Shown here: positions 46,275-59,141 of the stretch, piece by piece | How the letters are laid out: each line of letters opens with the position of its first letter | Numbering within the stretch: the stretch's first letter is position 1 | Origin: Polymyxa betae | Taxonomy: Eukaryota; Endomyxa; Phytomyxea; Plasmodiophorida; Plasmodiophoridae | Reading direction: 5' to 3' | DNA: 64,000 bases | NCBI GenBank assembly: GCA_003693705.1 | Contig: RBZT01000198.1 | Span: 1 to 64,000, forward strand | Notes under the pieces: model-generated | What the model saw: only the letters and a program-made list of their open reading frames with translations | What the model was told of the DNA's origin: nothing | Databases searched by the model: none | Translations under genes and position numbers: made by a program

Positions 46275-47478
46275 TTAAAAATGGACAACATCGACTTTGT
46301 TAGCGGCGATTCGTTGTTCGATAATATTCCAGAGGGTATGATACACACTGGTTGTTAAATGGCGCCTGGACTTGCTAACTGAGAACGATTTCACTCCCCA
46401 GGTTGCAATATTCGGATGCGGTTTCTCATCGTCGAAATGCAAATAACAACAGAAGACTTTTTCGAACACTTCCTGTGGCGTCTTTCCTATTTTCCAATCT
46501 TTGAATTGCCATGACTGACCCTGGACAATAATGCAGACGACACGACGCCACATATCTTGTGAGAACGACTCTGCATCATGATAGACCTCGTACTTAACTT
46601 GCTGATCGGATACGCCCGATTTCCTGCTAATCACAACTTTATCTGGCATCGCTTTTACCGACTGTCTTTTCTCATTTGAAGACACCCAGCGACCTTCTTG
46701 AAAGAACTCCAGAGCGTTGTAAATGGTGACGACGGAAGCCAAACTCGTTGGGACAATAATAATCGGAATGCCTTTTTTCACAGATTTCGGTGCTGGTGTA
46801 AAACATCAATCAATGCAGAAACATTGAAACGAAAGCCCACTTACTTGGATTAGATGGTCGCGGACGTTTCGATGGCGTTCGAGATTCGCTTCTCGTATCC
46901 TCTTTTCGTACAGATTCGAATAATTTCAAAGCAAGAGAGAATCCCTTCCTGGGATTCTGCATGATACTTTCCCTAGAAATGAGAAGAATCTCGTCAGATC
47001 TAAAACTACATTTGACATTGGAGACACCAGGGACGGCACTAGGCGCCAGTTCCTCTGGTTTAGCCTCAACTGCTGCTGTGCCTTTCTGCTCCAATAATAG
47101 GGCGACATCAATATAGTCGGATTGGGATGTAGCTCCAGTTAAATAGGCGAGCACATCTTTCAAGTCGTTGATGGCGACCGCTTTTTTGACGCCCTGATCA
47201 CGACACACCCGGAAATAATCTGAATATTTCACTTTCTGATCCGTTTGAAGCAGCATCAGGACGGCCAATGCATCGAGCGAATACGGCTCGCCTTTGCCCC
47301 GATTAGACCGATACTACAAGGACACTTAATTCAAGCATGTCGAGAACCATGGCGGAAGTACAGCGGTATTAACATCGACAGGAAACTTTCGGTCACCGAT
47401 TCTGTAATAATCTCCATCCCGTTCGATGCTGATTCCAGCTCGATATGCATCGCGGAGTGCTGTCAATGGATCGGCCAT
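46275..47478 (-). CDS. CDC73: CDC73 (parafibromin), Paf1-complex subunit
   Basis: A Paf1 elongation-complex subunit acting with RNA polymerase II. The start is ATG 47478 (MADPLTALRDAYRAG), followed by GDYYRIGDRKFPVDVNT and, after a short intron, the exon from ~47268 (VLMLLQTDQKVKYSDYF; LKDVLAYLTGATSQSDYID). The middle segment is Ser/Arg-rich. The C-terminal Ras-like domain has PIIIVPTSLASVVTIYNALEFF, WQFKDWKIGKTPQEVF and WGVKSFSVSKSRRHL. Domain order and ends match CDC73. The linker is shorter than in animals. Confidence 0.92.
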
Positions 47479-47888
47479 AACAGCGTGATGTCACCTCTCT
47501 ATCGATATGACAGAGGCCTTAGACCAGTATGATACCCGACTTCCCGCAATAGCATATGATAGCAAACTGTGCTACAGACCGGCATTTTATCACCAAGATC
47601 ATCTATTCAAATGATAAAGTGTCATTCTGCTCTGATAAATCAGCGAATGATTATCTACAGCTTCTGTAAAGATTTGATAATTGAGGTTTTCTTCAAAGAA
47701 ATGTAATCCTTTGAGGACATCTTTCATCATAATCATAAATGCATTCTAAACTCTATCTGTTTACCAATGCAAGTTTCAGCTGTTATGTAAAAGTTGTATT
47801 AACTATTGATAAAAATACTTGGAGATTTCTGAAGTCCGTTACGGAGTCCATTCATGGCATCTGCTTCAGGTCTAATCTGTTTGCCAGC

Positions 47889-48572
47889 ATGGCTGTTCAT
47901 CTACATGAGGCCAAAATCCAGGTCTCAGTTCCTATCCCTCCGGCTCTTCTGACAGAGCCCAGAGTGGCCATTCAGATATATTTAAATGACCTTTTGCTCA
48001 CGTAAAACACTTGCTCTTTGCCGGATGTTGGTCTTAGGAAAATCTTTCGCAGGCATGTTCCTGCTATCTCAGGAGTCGTTCTGTCATATTCGGATTTGAA
48101 GCTCGTTGATGAACTGGGCCAGATCGTAGACGGATCATCGTTAATCCATGTCCGAGTAAGAGCCAAGATTCTGTTTTATGAGTTACGTCATAATCAGTCA
48201 ATCAGTAAGAGACATTCCTGTTTACAGCTGAATGATTCCTGAATTGGTCCAGATTGTACCGTCACGAGTCTATCGCCTGAGTTCATCGGCCTCAATTTCC
48301 TTGATGTCTTCCATGTCTCGGTTCTTGCCCAGAAAATCACTTCATATTCGTGGGAATCGGGAATATGGACCTGCAGCGATACAGGAGTTGAATTAAGAAT
48401 CGGCGATACCATTCCTGTTATTGTAGATTCGTAATATCAAAGTTGTTGTGAATGTTCGCCTGATTCTAATATGCGTATTAGGCTGGTAACTACAGAGGGT
48501 CACTTGACCATCCATGGTAGTCTTGTCGGCAACTCTAAAGACCCCAAAAGGTTATCGAGGAAATCGAAATAA
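47889..48572 (+). CDS. RNA polymerase I subunit RPA43-like
   Basis: It is probably the stalk subunit of RNA polymerase I. The proposed start, Met 47889 (MAVHLHEAKIQVSVP), is the least certain part. After an intron (~48001-48037) comes the Rpb7-like tip region VPAISGVVLSYSDLKLVDE...SSLIHVRVRAKILFY, typical of RPA43. A further exon gives LSPEFIGLNFLDVFHVSVLA, and a last one (after an intron at ~48431-48480) gives TTEGHLTIHGSLVGNSKDPKR, ending in a Lys/Arg-rich tail at 48572. RPC25 or RPB7 are less likely because of the ISGVVLSY block. Confidence 0.7.
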
Positions 48573-48802
48573 AAAGCATATTTTTAAAGATACCGGTTTA
48601 TTTGACAATAGGGGGCTGTTTATGGAAGTTATCTATTTGTGTTCTTATCAAGTCAACCGAAAATGTTAGCAAAAGTGAAGCGCAACGATTCCCAAATTGA
48701 TCGCACCGATGAATTATCAAATTATGTGATTGGACGCAATCGCCCAATAATGCTGTCATAACTCTTGTTTCGTCTGGTTTGAGCACACGAGACTTAAACA
48801 AC

Positions 48803-49069
48803 ATGGTGCAACAGATTGACCTCAAACCTGAGCACATCCTGGAAGTTACGAAGCACAAAATGATGCTACAAGATATAGAGGAGAAGTCCTGGGAGCGTTT
48901 CCTGAAAGTCATTAAAGAGGATGAAGATCGCTTACTCGAAAATGTCGATCTAGCTATCAAAACGATCGACAATGCTGATTTACCCTATACACAGAAATGG
49001 TTTGTTACTTCAGCATGGGCGAAGAAATATGCACATCATTTCCCCAAAGCACCTGAATCCGAGCGCTGA
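48803..49069 (+). CDS. Tandem small-protein family, copy 1 (88 aa)
   Basis: A single-exon small protein starting MVQQIDLKPEHIL. It shares with the next two genes the pattern K-H-K-x-M, a central W-x-x-F-L, a D-E pair, I-K, then P-Y-x-x-K-W-F-V-T-x-x-W-x-K-K and a terminal E-R. It is predicted largely helical, with no signal peptide or membrane segment. I recognise no family and assign no function. It diverges from copies 2 and 3 more than they do from each other. The sequence also permits a start at 48779. Confidence 0.75.
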   Translation: MVQQIDLKPEHILEVTKHKMMLQDIEEKSWERFLKVIKEDEDRLLENVDLAIKTIDNADLPYTQKWFVTSAWAKKYAHHFPKAPESER

Positions 49070-49463
49070 TTTCAAGTATCAACTGAGTGTTGCTTTGAGG
49101 TGCGTTCGACATCAAATAAAACGGCTTGCTACAGTATACTTGAGAATTCAACGATGATTTTCTAGCATATGAATAGATTATTGCTAGTTTTAGTAACTTT
49201 TACAGATTTCTTCTTGATAAGTCGATGCGTAGGTATGGGTCGAATTTCAAGCTTACGCGGGACGCAGCGGTTCCTAATTCAACCAAAGCGAAGAAATGTC
49301 GCGTGAAATTATTGGATGCAATTTCGCCGCGAGGAATTACTGGATGCAATATCGCATGAAAAGGAAATGAATTCACCGTCTTCGTGGTAGGTCCCAGTCA
49401 CCAAGCCGTAAGCGCCAAAACTCATCGGATCTGGTTTGAGCAAGAAAGGAGATTCAAGCGAAT
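49070..49463. other. Spacer between tandem copies 1 and 2
   Basis: 394 bp with no supported gene, presumably holding the promoter of copy 2. A near-repeat ATTGGATGCAATTTCGC / ACTGGATGCAATATCGC occurs around 49311-49357. Confidence 0.4.
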
Positions 49464-49718
49464 ATGACTGAACTCAAGCAGCTGAACATCGACGTCCAAG
49501 ATATGGTCGACTGCCTGAAGCACAAGATCATGGAAAGTGAAATGGAACAAGAATGCTGGAAGAATTTCCTGGAAGTCACTGGTCAGGATGAACAAACAAT
49601 GATCACAGATATCGATCAATATATCAAGGCTGTGGATCAAGCCAAGATGCCTTACATGCAGAAATGGTTCGTGACGGCTAGCTGGGTAAAGAAGCATACA
49701 CATCCCACTGAGCGTTAG
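49464..49718 (+). CDS. Tandem small-protein family, copy 2 (84 aa)
   Basis: Starts MTELKQLNIDVQDM. It shares NIDV-x-DM, KHK-x-MESE-x-E, CW-x-x-FL, DE, YIKA, QA-x-MPY, KWFVTA and W-x-KKH-x-H with copy 3 in the same order. Single exon. The family is unrecognised. The last His-rich segment is shorter than in the other copies. Confidence 0.78.
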   Translation: MTELKQLNIDVQDMVDCLKHKIMESEMEQECWKNFLEVTGQDEQTMITDIDQYIKAVDQAKMPYMQKWFVTASWVKKHTHPTER

Positions 49719-50046
49719 TCTCACGATATACCTTGCCGAATGCTTGTTTGAAAATCACTATTTAAAATAAAATGGATCTGGTTTTAGGATTGAAATCACC
49801 CATCAGTTCTTGTTTATCGTTGATAGGATTCACATTGGCAACTCAACAACTCCAAATTGGTGTGCTTTTAGGCGATAGCCAGAATCTGTATGAACGGCGG
49901 ACTATATAAAGCGGAATGAAGCGCTCTGAGAATCAATCGTATAGTTGAATCTCTGGACTGGAGCAAACTATTCATCAGTTATAGCAGTCGGTAAATTTGT
50001 GGTCACAATTCTTTGGATTTGGGAGCTAGCACTACAACATTTGAGC
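49719..50046. other. Spacer between tandem copies 2 and 3
   Basis: 328 bp with no supported gene. Confidence 0.4.
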
Positions 50047-50310
50047 ATGGTGCGAGGAAGAGTGAACATTGACGTCAATGATATGATGGAGATCATGAAA
50101 CACAAGGTCATGGAGAGCGAAGTTGAAGAGAAATGTTGGAAGTCTTTTTTGAAGCACTGTAAAGAGGACGAGAACAAATTGGTCGGTGACATGGAGTTGT
50201 ATATCAAAGCTATCGAACAGGCAGACATGCCTTATTTGGAGAAATGGTTCGTCACTGCTGCATGGGCGAAGAAGCATTATCATTTTCATCCTAAAACGGA
50301 GCGCTCTTGA
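50047..50310 (+). CDS. Tandem small-protein family, copy 3 (87 aa)
   Basis: Starts MVRGRVNIDVNDMMEIM. It carries the full family pattern, including CWKSFLKHCKEDE, DMELYIKAIEQADMPYLEKW and a His-rich end (KKHYHFHPKTERS). The upstream sequence is also open, but Met 50047 aligns with the starts of the other copies. Clustered His residues near the C-terminus could bind metal, which is only an inference. Confidence 0.78.
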   Translation: MVRGRVNIDVNDMMEIMKHKVMESEVEEKCWKSFLKHCKEDENKLVGDMELYIKAIEQADMPYLEKWFVTAAWAKKHYHFHPKTERS

Positions 50311-50618
50311 GTATCAAAAAGCGAGATTAATCATCCAGTTGCCCATATGTCGAATAAATGTGTGATGCTTGGCGTGCTGCGCCATCGCTTCAGAATCGTA
50401 TTGGTCGTGATAATTATAGGAGACTCAGAGCTCGGCCAATGGCTCACATTTAGAATGACAATTCCCAGATACGAATACCAATAGACAAATTTGAAAGTTG
50501 AAACATCATTGGGGGTTGGGTTGAGCAGCCTCCGTGCGCGCTCTGTTTATCATGGAAACCTGTATCATTGGTGCCGCTCACCTCATTACAAGTGCAATCC
50601 TTGATTGGACCCATTGTC
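50311..50618. other. Intergenic, no gene seen
   Basis: About 310 bp between the small-protein array and the polymerase alpha start, with nothing recognisable. Confidence 0.35.
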
Positions 50619-53600
50619 ATGTCATCGTCCAGATTGCGAAACCAGCCTGGCCACAAAAGGGTTTCCGGCCTGGAAGCATTGATTCAAGCTAAGAAATCAG
50701 GCCAACGTCTGATTGAACAAGTCAAAGTTCGCTTCGCATCCAGTTTTTCTTGAATTGCAATTGATGGGTGTTTATTCAGCTGAATGATGAACTTATCTAC
50801 GAATCGCTGTCTGAGGATGAATTTGAACTGTCATCCAGAAAACGTGGCAACAAAAATACATCTGTTATTATAGATGAATTATACGGGTCAGCTGGTTCGA
50901 GTAGTGCTTGATTGAAATATTCAGTCATTCTCTAGATATGATGATGAGGAGGATGAAAATGAAGATGTCAATCGGAAGCATTCCAAGTCAAAGCGAGCAA
51001 AAATTCAGAAAGTGGGAACAATCTGCTCGTCATATCGGGGTCTCAGAAGATTGTGCTCTAGGCTGAAGCAGAGCGCAAACCGTTGCCTGCTGCATTTATA
51101 AAAAGAAAGCAAGCTGTGAGCGAAAACTCCAAATCTGTCAGCTCAAAGCCAGCAAGGTTGGTCTTTACCCAAGCGTTGGTTCGATTCGTTAAAGCTTTTT
51201 GTATCATTTCTAGGATGAATGACGCGTATGCCGAGGAAGTGCTGGAAAGCCTGATGAATTCCGAAGAACCTGTTACAACGGTAACTGAAGATCACAATGA
51301 CGGAGATCAGGAGGAGTTGGCGTTATTTGGACGAACACAGCAGATAGCAGAACTGCAGCAAGCGAAAGCTGAACCTCCAGATATCGGTAATCTGAACATT
51401 CATTTATGCTGCTGTAGAACAGACCGTTTCTGTACAGATTTGCATTGCTCTATTCCAGAATTTATGGTCAGTTCAAAGGCCAAAGAGCCTGTAGTCGAAC
51501 CTGAAGTTGTAAATGCGCTCGACCAAGAACCAACTGATTACATGGATTCATATCCAGATCTATGTATTGATGATCTCGAACTTGATGGAAAGCCGGACAT
51601 AACGCCTGTTGCTATTGGGGTTGTAAAAAAGGAAGATAAGCCCTCAGCTAACGACTCCAATGCATCAATACCCAGTGATTCCAAACAAGGTTTTCTTGCT
51701 ATTACGTTCACATGTTTGCTTATCCTTTGTAGATTTTCGTTGGCTAAAAGAGAAACAGTCAGGAACTGAAAACCGGAAAATTGAGGTAAAACAAATGGTC
51801 GTAACGTTCGCATATGCTTAGAGTCTGGCAGTTTTCGAATTTGATCGGAGAGGATAATTCTCTGCAGCTTTTTTGGTTGGATGCTTATGAAGACCCAGGA
51901 AATGCCCCAGGTCTGGAAATTGAAAACTGCAAAGCAGTTGAATTTCAATTTTTTTTGTAGGAAAAATATTCCTCTTCGGTAAAGCCAAAGCGAGTAACGA
52001 TTCGAACACGTTAGTGAGCTGCTGTGTCATCGTTGAAAATATTTGCCGAAATGTTTTCGTGATGCCGCGATCAAATATGGTTGAAGGTCAGACATCAATA
52101 TTATGCCAACGTGAAAGTTGGTTCTGAGATTTTTCCACAGATCCTGATGATCCATCCACTGAAACCAGCCAAGAAGTAACAATGACCGACGTGTATGATG
52201 AATTTCTGGAATTGACAAAAAAGCATAATATTCCGTTATGGAAGGCAAAACCAGTCACTCGGAAATATGCATTCGACAATCCAGGTAAATAAGCTGCCAG
52301 ATGTTTGACATTTTGAATCAACCTGTATTACAGATGGCAGGATCGCACTGGAGGCAGATGTTCTTAAGGTTGTCTACGCGGCAGATCTGCCTGCGCTACC
52401 AAGGTTTGTTTTCTGTTTTGCTGTAGCTGAAGTTTCTTGTCACTTAAGCAGAATCAAGGGATACCCGGGGTCGATCTTTCTCCCATCTTTTCGGATCACA
52501 AACCCCATGCTTGGAGAACTTTCTTTTAAAACGAAAGTTAATGGGGCCGCAGTGGCTCCGGATTGAAAATGTCGTTAAAAGCACCAGCCTTCGTTCATGG
52601 TGCAACGTTGAATTCACAACCGAATCTCCCAAGAACGTCAAGAAGATTGAAGGTTAGTGACTTTGACACTGAATCTAACGGTCTGATTACAGTATAGACA
52701 ACACGTCTCCGACCATCTCTGTTCTATCTTTATCAATACTTTGCTCGTTTAATCCTCAGACTCAACAAAACGAAGTCGTTGCTGCCTCCGGGTTACTTCA
52801 TTCTGAAGTTTCAGTTGACGGCGCCACCAGTGATCCTGATGCCTTGTCACATTTTGCAATTATTCGCCCCATCACTGGACAATCGTGGCCATCCGATCTT
52901 CAAAACATGATTGGACGCCATGTAATGCATGCCCATTCATCTGCCTTTGCATTAACGTGGCTTCCAGGGAATCTCTTTGAACGTTTGCCCAAATGAAAGA
53001 GCTTTGCTCTCTTTTCTAGCCACAAAAATCCATCTTTTGGATCCTGATGTTATTGCTGGTCATAATTTGTATAGGTACAGTATCAGTTCTTTTCTGGGAA
53101 GATTTACGCGCTCAATTGAAATTTAAGTGTCACACTTGACATCCTGCTCAATCGCATGGCTGAATTCAATTTTCCTCAATGGTCCAAGGTCTGCCTTCTG
53201 TTTACAGCCGGTGACCTATTTCTTACATTCTGAAGCTGGGAAGACTTCGTCGGAGTGGATATCCTCGTCTGTCTCGCAACGGTTACCAATCGAACTTCTT
53301 CGTTTCTTCCGTCTCAGGCGGCAGATTATTCTGTGATACAGCGCTTTCATCGAAAGAGCTAATCAGGGAAACGTCGTACGATCTTACTCATTTATCCCAA
53401 GTTCTTTTGAATATCAAGTAAATCAAACTTCTTTGACTGCCTTCGATGATACTAATTATGCTTTTGCAGGCGAGAATCAATAGATGTTTCGAAAATGATG
53501 TCAACTTCCGCTGATATTATTAATGTTGTTCGTTATTGCAGTAACGATGCGTATCTTGCCTTATCTGTCATGTTCCGTCTTCAGGTGTGTTGCGATATTA

Positions 53601-56411
53601 TTTCTCATGGCCCTTTGGGTGAGCTTTCTCAGATTTTGCCTTTAACCAAGCAGCTGACCGTTTTGGGTGGCCATACTTGGGCCAAATCGTTGCAATCTGC
53701 TCGTGCACAGCGTGTTGAGTTCCTTTTGTTGCACGAGTTTCATAGGCTGAAGTAAATGCTCACCTGCTTTCTGATTCCATTTCCAATTTGTTGTCGGCTA
53801 GATATATTAAGCCTGAAAAGTATTCATCAAGCGAAAGAAGGAAGATACAGCAGCAATCAGAGAACGGAACCGCTGTATGCAGATTCTCATATCTAGTACC
53901 TATGTGTAATGTTGTGCTTAGGAGTACTCTAAGAAGCGCAAGCCGGCCTATTCTGGAGGTCTCGTTTTAGAGCCAATCAAAGGATTCTATGATAGCTACA
54001 TTCTTCTGCTTGATTTCAATAGTCTATATCCCTCTATCATCCAGGAGTTTAATCTGTGTTTCACAACAGTGAAACACTGGCAGGTTTGCTCGAAACTTTG
54101 ATTCGGTCTTCATATTGAATCTTCATATAGTGGTCTGAAGGATCTGATCTACCGGATGTTCCTTCAGAATCGGAACCATTCGGCGTCCTTCCTCGTGTTA
54201 TCAAAACTCTTGTCGCTCGGCGCCAGGGTGTCAAGGGACTCTTAAAAACTGAGCAAAATCCGGTCATTCGTCAAGAATATGACATTAGGCAACAGGTTCT
54301 TTGCAAAACTGGCTGAGTTAAACGTCATCTGAGCTCTCAACAGGCCCTTAAGCTTGTTGCGAACTCGATGTATGGATGTCTTGGATTTCCTGGCTCGAGA
54401 TTTTATTGCAAATCATTGGCTGCTCTTATCACATTTCAGGGTCGATCTATCCTTAAGAAAACCGTTGACACTATAGAGTCACTGAACTACAAAGTTATCT
54501 GTATGGCAAACCATCGGGATAAATATGTGAAATGCTGAATTTTGCTTTAGATGGTGATACCGATTCCGTATGCATTGCTACCAATTCCACCGATTTGGAA
54601 ATGTGACTGTATTTTGTTTCACTTTGCGGCAGGTTCTCATTATGCTTAGGGTCAAGAAGATTGGCAGTGAAATCAAGCGAGAGATCAACAAACTGTATAA
54701 AACGCTTGAAATTGAGATTGATGGCATTTTTAAGTCTCTGTTACTTTTGCAAAAGAAGAAATATGCTGCACTCGTTGTTTCTGAAAGGGATGGGAAAATT
54801 TTCGAGAAAAAAGAGGTTAATTATCTCCTCAAGGCAATTATTTCATTGCTGATACGTTGATTTAGATCAAAGGTCTGGAAATGGTACGTCGAGATTGGTG
54901 CCCTCTCTCTAAGCGGATTGGAGAACAAATAATCGATATAATATTAAGCACGGCATCTCGTGATGATGTCGTTGATTCTATACATTCGCTTTTGTCAGAA
55001 GTTGCCCAAAAAACTCGCAATTCTCAAATTGAATTGAATGACTTCATCATCACCAAGGTTCGCACTACCATAAGGCTTGCGCCAGCGTTTTTGAACTTTT
55101 GTCGCAGGGACTTTCAAAGCATCCATCTGAGTATTCAGAAGCGGCGTCGTTGCCGCATGTTGCCGTTGCCCTGCAAATGATAGAAAATGGGGAAATCGTT
55201 AGGGTTGGGGATCACATCCCTTACGTAATCTGTCAGATAAATGAAAAGGTTCTTAAAACATTCGTATTTGCCACTCATTTTACAGGTCCTGATTATGATA
55301 TAGAGCTCACTCTTCCACAAGGCACGTCATCCTTCCACTTTACAAAACAATCCAGATCTTATTTTAGACTATGAGTGGTATCTTTCTCAGCAAGTATGCA
55401 GTTGCACGTTGATCAGTAATTCTCTCGTTCATGTGTTTTTTTGATTTTAGCTTCTTCCACCAGTTTTAAGACTTTGTGCTCATATTGAAGGCACTGATGC
55501 CAACCGCCTTGCGGATTGCCTTGGTTTAGTTGGTTCTCGATACTATAACCATGCACATTCCAATGTACAAGATGACCGTCAACAAGTCAGACCAATTGTT
55601 TCATCAATGAAGTCAAATGATTGTCTTGTAGGAATCGTTCCAAACTGTGCTACAGCTGCGACAGTTTGATGATGAAGAGGCTTTTAAGACGGTCCGAAAG
55701 CTCCAGATGAAATGTCCATATTGCAAATCCGAGTTCGAGTTTAAAGGGGTTTTTGACATGAACAGGTATCCAGCTTGCTGATAATTTATCTCTTATCTGA
55801 GTGTCGTCGTCCAGGTTTTGCTCTGGATTGAAATGCCCATCGACTGAATGTTCCAAATCTCTTGATGATCCTTCTTCAACCGTTTTTATCAGCAAAGAGG
55901 TAGAATTCAATCCAAGAGGATACTTTTACCCATTGCAATATCAGGTTGCCTCATACTTCTGGAGAGAGACCTCTACTTTCAATGAATTGTGGGACATCTG
56001 CGAAGATAAATCTTGTAATCAGCGCTGTCACAACGTTGCTTCATGCAATATTTGTACAGCTCCTGTACATCGTATTTACAAGGTTTTTCGTTATTGTTTC
56101 TTGCTAAAACCATTCTGAACGCACTGTAGGACTCTGACTTATACCTCGCGATCCGTTACTTGATTTCACTCTTTGATATCAACCGAGCATACCGCCGTAT
56201 GGCTCAAGAGAACATCAAAAGATCACGCCAGTCTTTGCCACCAATTGACCTGAATGTCACTGCTCCTGAGAGATCAGTTCTGGAATCCCTGAAAACAAAT
56301 TTAGAATTGTTGTTACTGAATGATTCCGAGTTCTGCCTTCTGGATGCTAAGGATGTCTTCGGTATGTTTCTTAAAGATCAGCCCAGGACCTCTGCTGATA
56401 TTGCAGTATAA
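50619..56411 (+). CDS. POLA1: DNA polymerase alpha catalytic subunit
   Basis: A B-family polymerase that extends RNA primers made by primase. Many short introns. The N-terminal exon starts [20 protein letters not shown], then acidic segments ([12 protein letters not shown]). The exonuclease-like region includes [10 protein letters not shown] (~53050). Polymerase motifs: [21 protein letters not shown] (motif A, ~54015), [13 protein letters not shown] (motif B, ~54350) and YGDTDS split by an intron (motif C, ~54505-54570). [20 protein letters not shown] and [16 protein letters not shown] follow. Two Cys modules near the C-terminus (CPYCKSEF...[21 protein letters not shown]...CNIC) are the zinc/B-subunit-binding sites. 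The last exon has DINRAYRRM and ends at 56411. The gene converges with the coiled-coil gene 123 bp away. Confidence 0.95.
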
Positions 56412-56533
56412 ATAACTGGAGAATTGTACGAGACTCTATGCCCTGTTTATTCTTTGATGATTTCTATTGTGCTGAACTAATTTTTGACACCAGGAGGGCA
56501 ACGTTTTGGATTGTTGTTTCTTCGAAATGGTTT

Positions 56534-59141
56534 CTATTTTTGTCTGAAACTAATTTCATTAACGCACTGCAATGACAAAGAAACTTTTACATTCAAGTCT
56601 TGTTTTGATTCTGGCAGAGGGTCAACTTTCCGTTTAAGGAATCCACGAACATCCGTCTCCAGCTTGATTTTGCTTTCCGTTAAACAATCATTTTCCTGGA
56701 AAACAGGTCATTCATCCCAATGAATGTTACGACGTGCATGTATACTTTTTGCAAATCGGATACTTGCTGATAAAGCTGTTCGATTATCGTTTGTGAACGT
56801 CTGATCTGCTGCTCGTGCTCTTTGATAGATTCGATAAAAAATGTATACGGTTGCTCAATATTTTTAATGTCATTTCTGATCGATAGAGATCATCATCTTT
56901 ACTACAATGTCAATTACAAATACCTGTATTCGGAGATTTCTCTCTCCTTTTCCTTCAGCAGTCTTGTTCTATTGTCCAGTTCCTCTTTTAATTCCTGCAA
57001 CTCTTTTTGTTTCTGCAACAGGCGTTGTGCCAGAGCTACGCTGTGTTTTACGCGACGGCTGGGCATCGAAGGAACAGACGAAAGGACGTTACTTTCGTCC
57101 TATGAACCGGCATTGAGCAATTTGATTCAAATACAAAGCACAAACCTTGTTGTGTGGATATGCAGGATCGGTACATGTTATAACAGCATCCAAATCTTTT
57201 TCAAGCTGTTCATACGTATGTAGCTTTTCTTTAAGGTTTTCATTTATCGTTGTAAGTTCAGCTTCAACCCGGGATGAATCCGCTCTAAAATGCGCTGATT
57301 TATGAACATGAACTGATCAGATTCCAGAACGATACCTGAGCTGATAATACTGCTTCTTGTAGATGTCATTTTCTTCTACTGCTCGTTCAAGCGACTGGGA
57401 GACTTTTCGATACTGAGCGCTTGACTGCTCATATGCAATCGAGAGACGCTCAAACTCAAACGATTTCACCTTGATCTGAGCCCTTGATTCCTGATTTGGG
57501 ATGATTATACTTGTGGGTGAGTTTCAGAACTTAACGTACCTGAATCTGTCTTTCAAGCATTGTCTGACATGTCCCAGATTCGTTTCTGAGCTTTTCATAT
57601 AAACTTCTCAACTCTTCATATTTATGCTGTAAAAAGATGTTGAGATCATTGATTAGGCGCATAACCGCAAGCATTTGACATACCATTGCTCTTTCTTTTT
57701 CGGATATAAGAATATCTCTATACTCCTTTAATCCTAAAATTTCTCTTTCATAAGCTTCTTTTTGTTGCACCCGAATTTGGATGAGTTCTTTTCCGTTACT
57801 TTCTTGCAATCGAGCGAGCTCTGCATTCAGTTTATCTTCATATTGCGTTTTCCAGTCTATTCTATAAAGGACTGTCAAAACTCACGATAACGTGTAACTA
57901 CGTAAGACCGTTTAACCTGAGTTTCTCAATCCGCTCATATGACTCGTCCCGTTGCTGCTTCAGCTGGTTTACTCTGTCTTTTAAACTGTTCGATTCGGAC
58001 TCGTTTCCGGCGATTCTCTCCCTAAGGTTATCATTTTCTTTCTCAAAATATGCTTTATCTAATCGAAGCAATTCGTTTTCCTAATAGTCAAATGAACTAG
58101 GATGGGTCAAGAATGTCTCACTGAAAAACCTGGTCTTTTTCAAGCAAGTCTGCAACAGCTTTGTCTCTTTCTTTCACAACAATCTCGTATTTGGACAGTA
58201 TTAGAGACAATTCCTCTTTCACGCGTTCGCATTCGTTTCCGAGGAGCATCGATTTACCTAAAAATTGGAATTAAAGCCTTACGAGGCTTTAGTACGACTA
58301 ACTTTCTAATTCGCCGATGTGCTTGGCTTTGAGTTGAACATCATCCAAAACTGAAGATACATAAGCATATTCCTGAGTATTCGCTTGAAAAAAATCGGAA
58401 AATGGAGCAATTCGTATTACTTCAGAGAGGTTTTTGTTACGACTCTGTAAATTTTCTATTTCTGTTATAAATTCTTCATGTTGCACATCAATCGCCTTTT
58501 TTAATTTCGAATTCTCTTCAGATATCTAGATGAACATCAAAAACTCGAACTAGCCTCGAAATGAATAACCAGACCTGCTTGATAATATCCTTCTGCTCAA
58601 TCCCTTCACTCTTATAGTTTGCTATTTCCATCAACAAACGCGAGATTTTCGAGTCTGACTGCTCGAATTGCTTGTAAACATTTATCACAACCATGTGACG
58701 AAGAGATCGCAGATGTTCTGGTACAGAAACGGCATCAAAGTATGCCTGCTCTGTAATGGCTAAATTATGCAGATGTTCTTTGAGCTCGTGAAGGGCATTG
58801 TTTTCACTGGAACGGTAGCTTTCCAATGTAGCAATCCGGGTTTCTAGTTCTCTAATCCGAGTCTTGGCTGCGACTTTGTTTTGCCTTATTATTTCTACAA
58901 GTGAAAACAGTTAAAGTCGAGCATAACATTCTTAATGGGATCTACGTTGAAGGAAAGCTAGCTGCCTCTGATGTTTGACCCTCTCTGAATGTAAGAGACG
59001 CCTCAGATTCTGATCTGATTCCGACTGATCTGACGCCTGGTCGTCTTCGTTAGAAGTATTGGACGGAGTCGTTTGTAATAGCCGCTGATCATCTGGTTCG
59101 ACATGATATTGATTAATGAGATGTTGAAGGTCAGATGACAT
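56534..59141 (-). CDS. Long coiled-coil protein, possibly centrosomal/ciliary
   Basis: At least eight exons on the minus strand, from ATG 59141 (MSSDLQHLINQYHVEPDD) to a stop at 56534. After an acidic Ser/Asp/Gln-rich N-terminus, nearly all of it is heptad-rich: RRLLHSERVKHQRQLAFLQR, LHELKEHLHNLAITEQAYF, ARLQESNGKELIQIRVQQK and IKEHEQQIRRSQTIIEQLYQQ. The segment ITEQAYFDAVSVPEHLRSLRHMV resembles a conserved stretch in PIBF1/CEP90-type proteins, but I rate that only as a suggestion. Exon boundaries are approximate. Confidence 0.7.
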
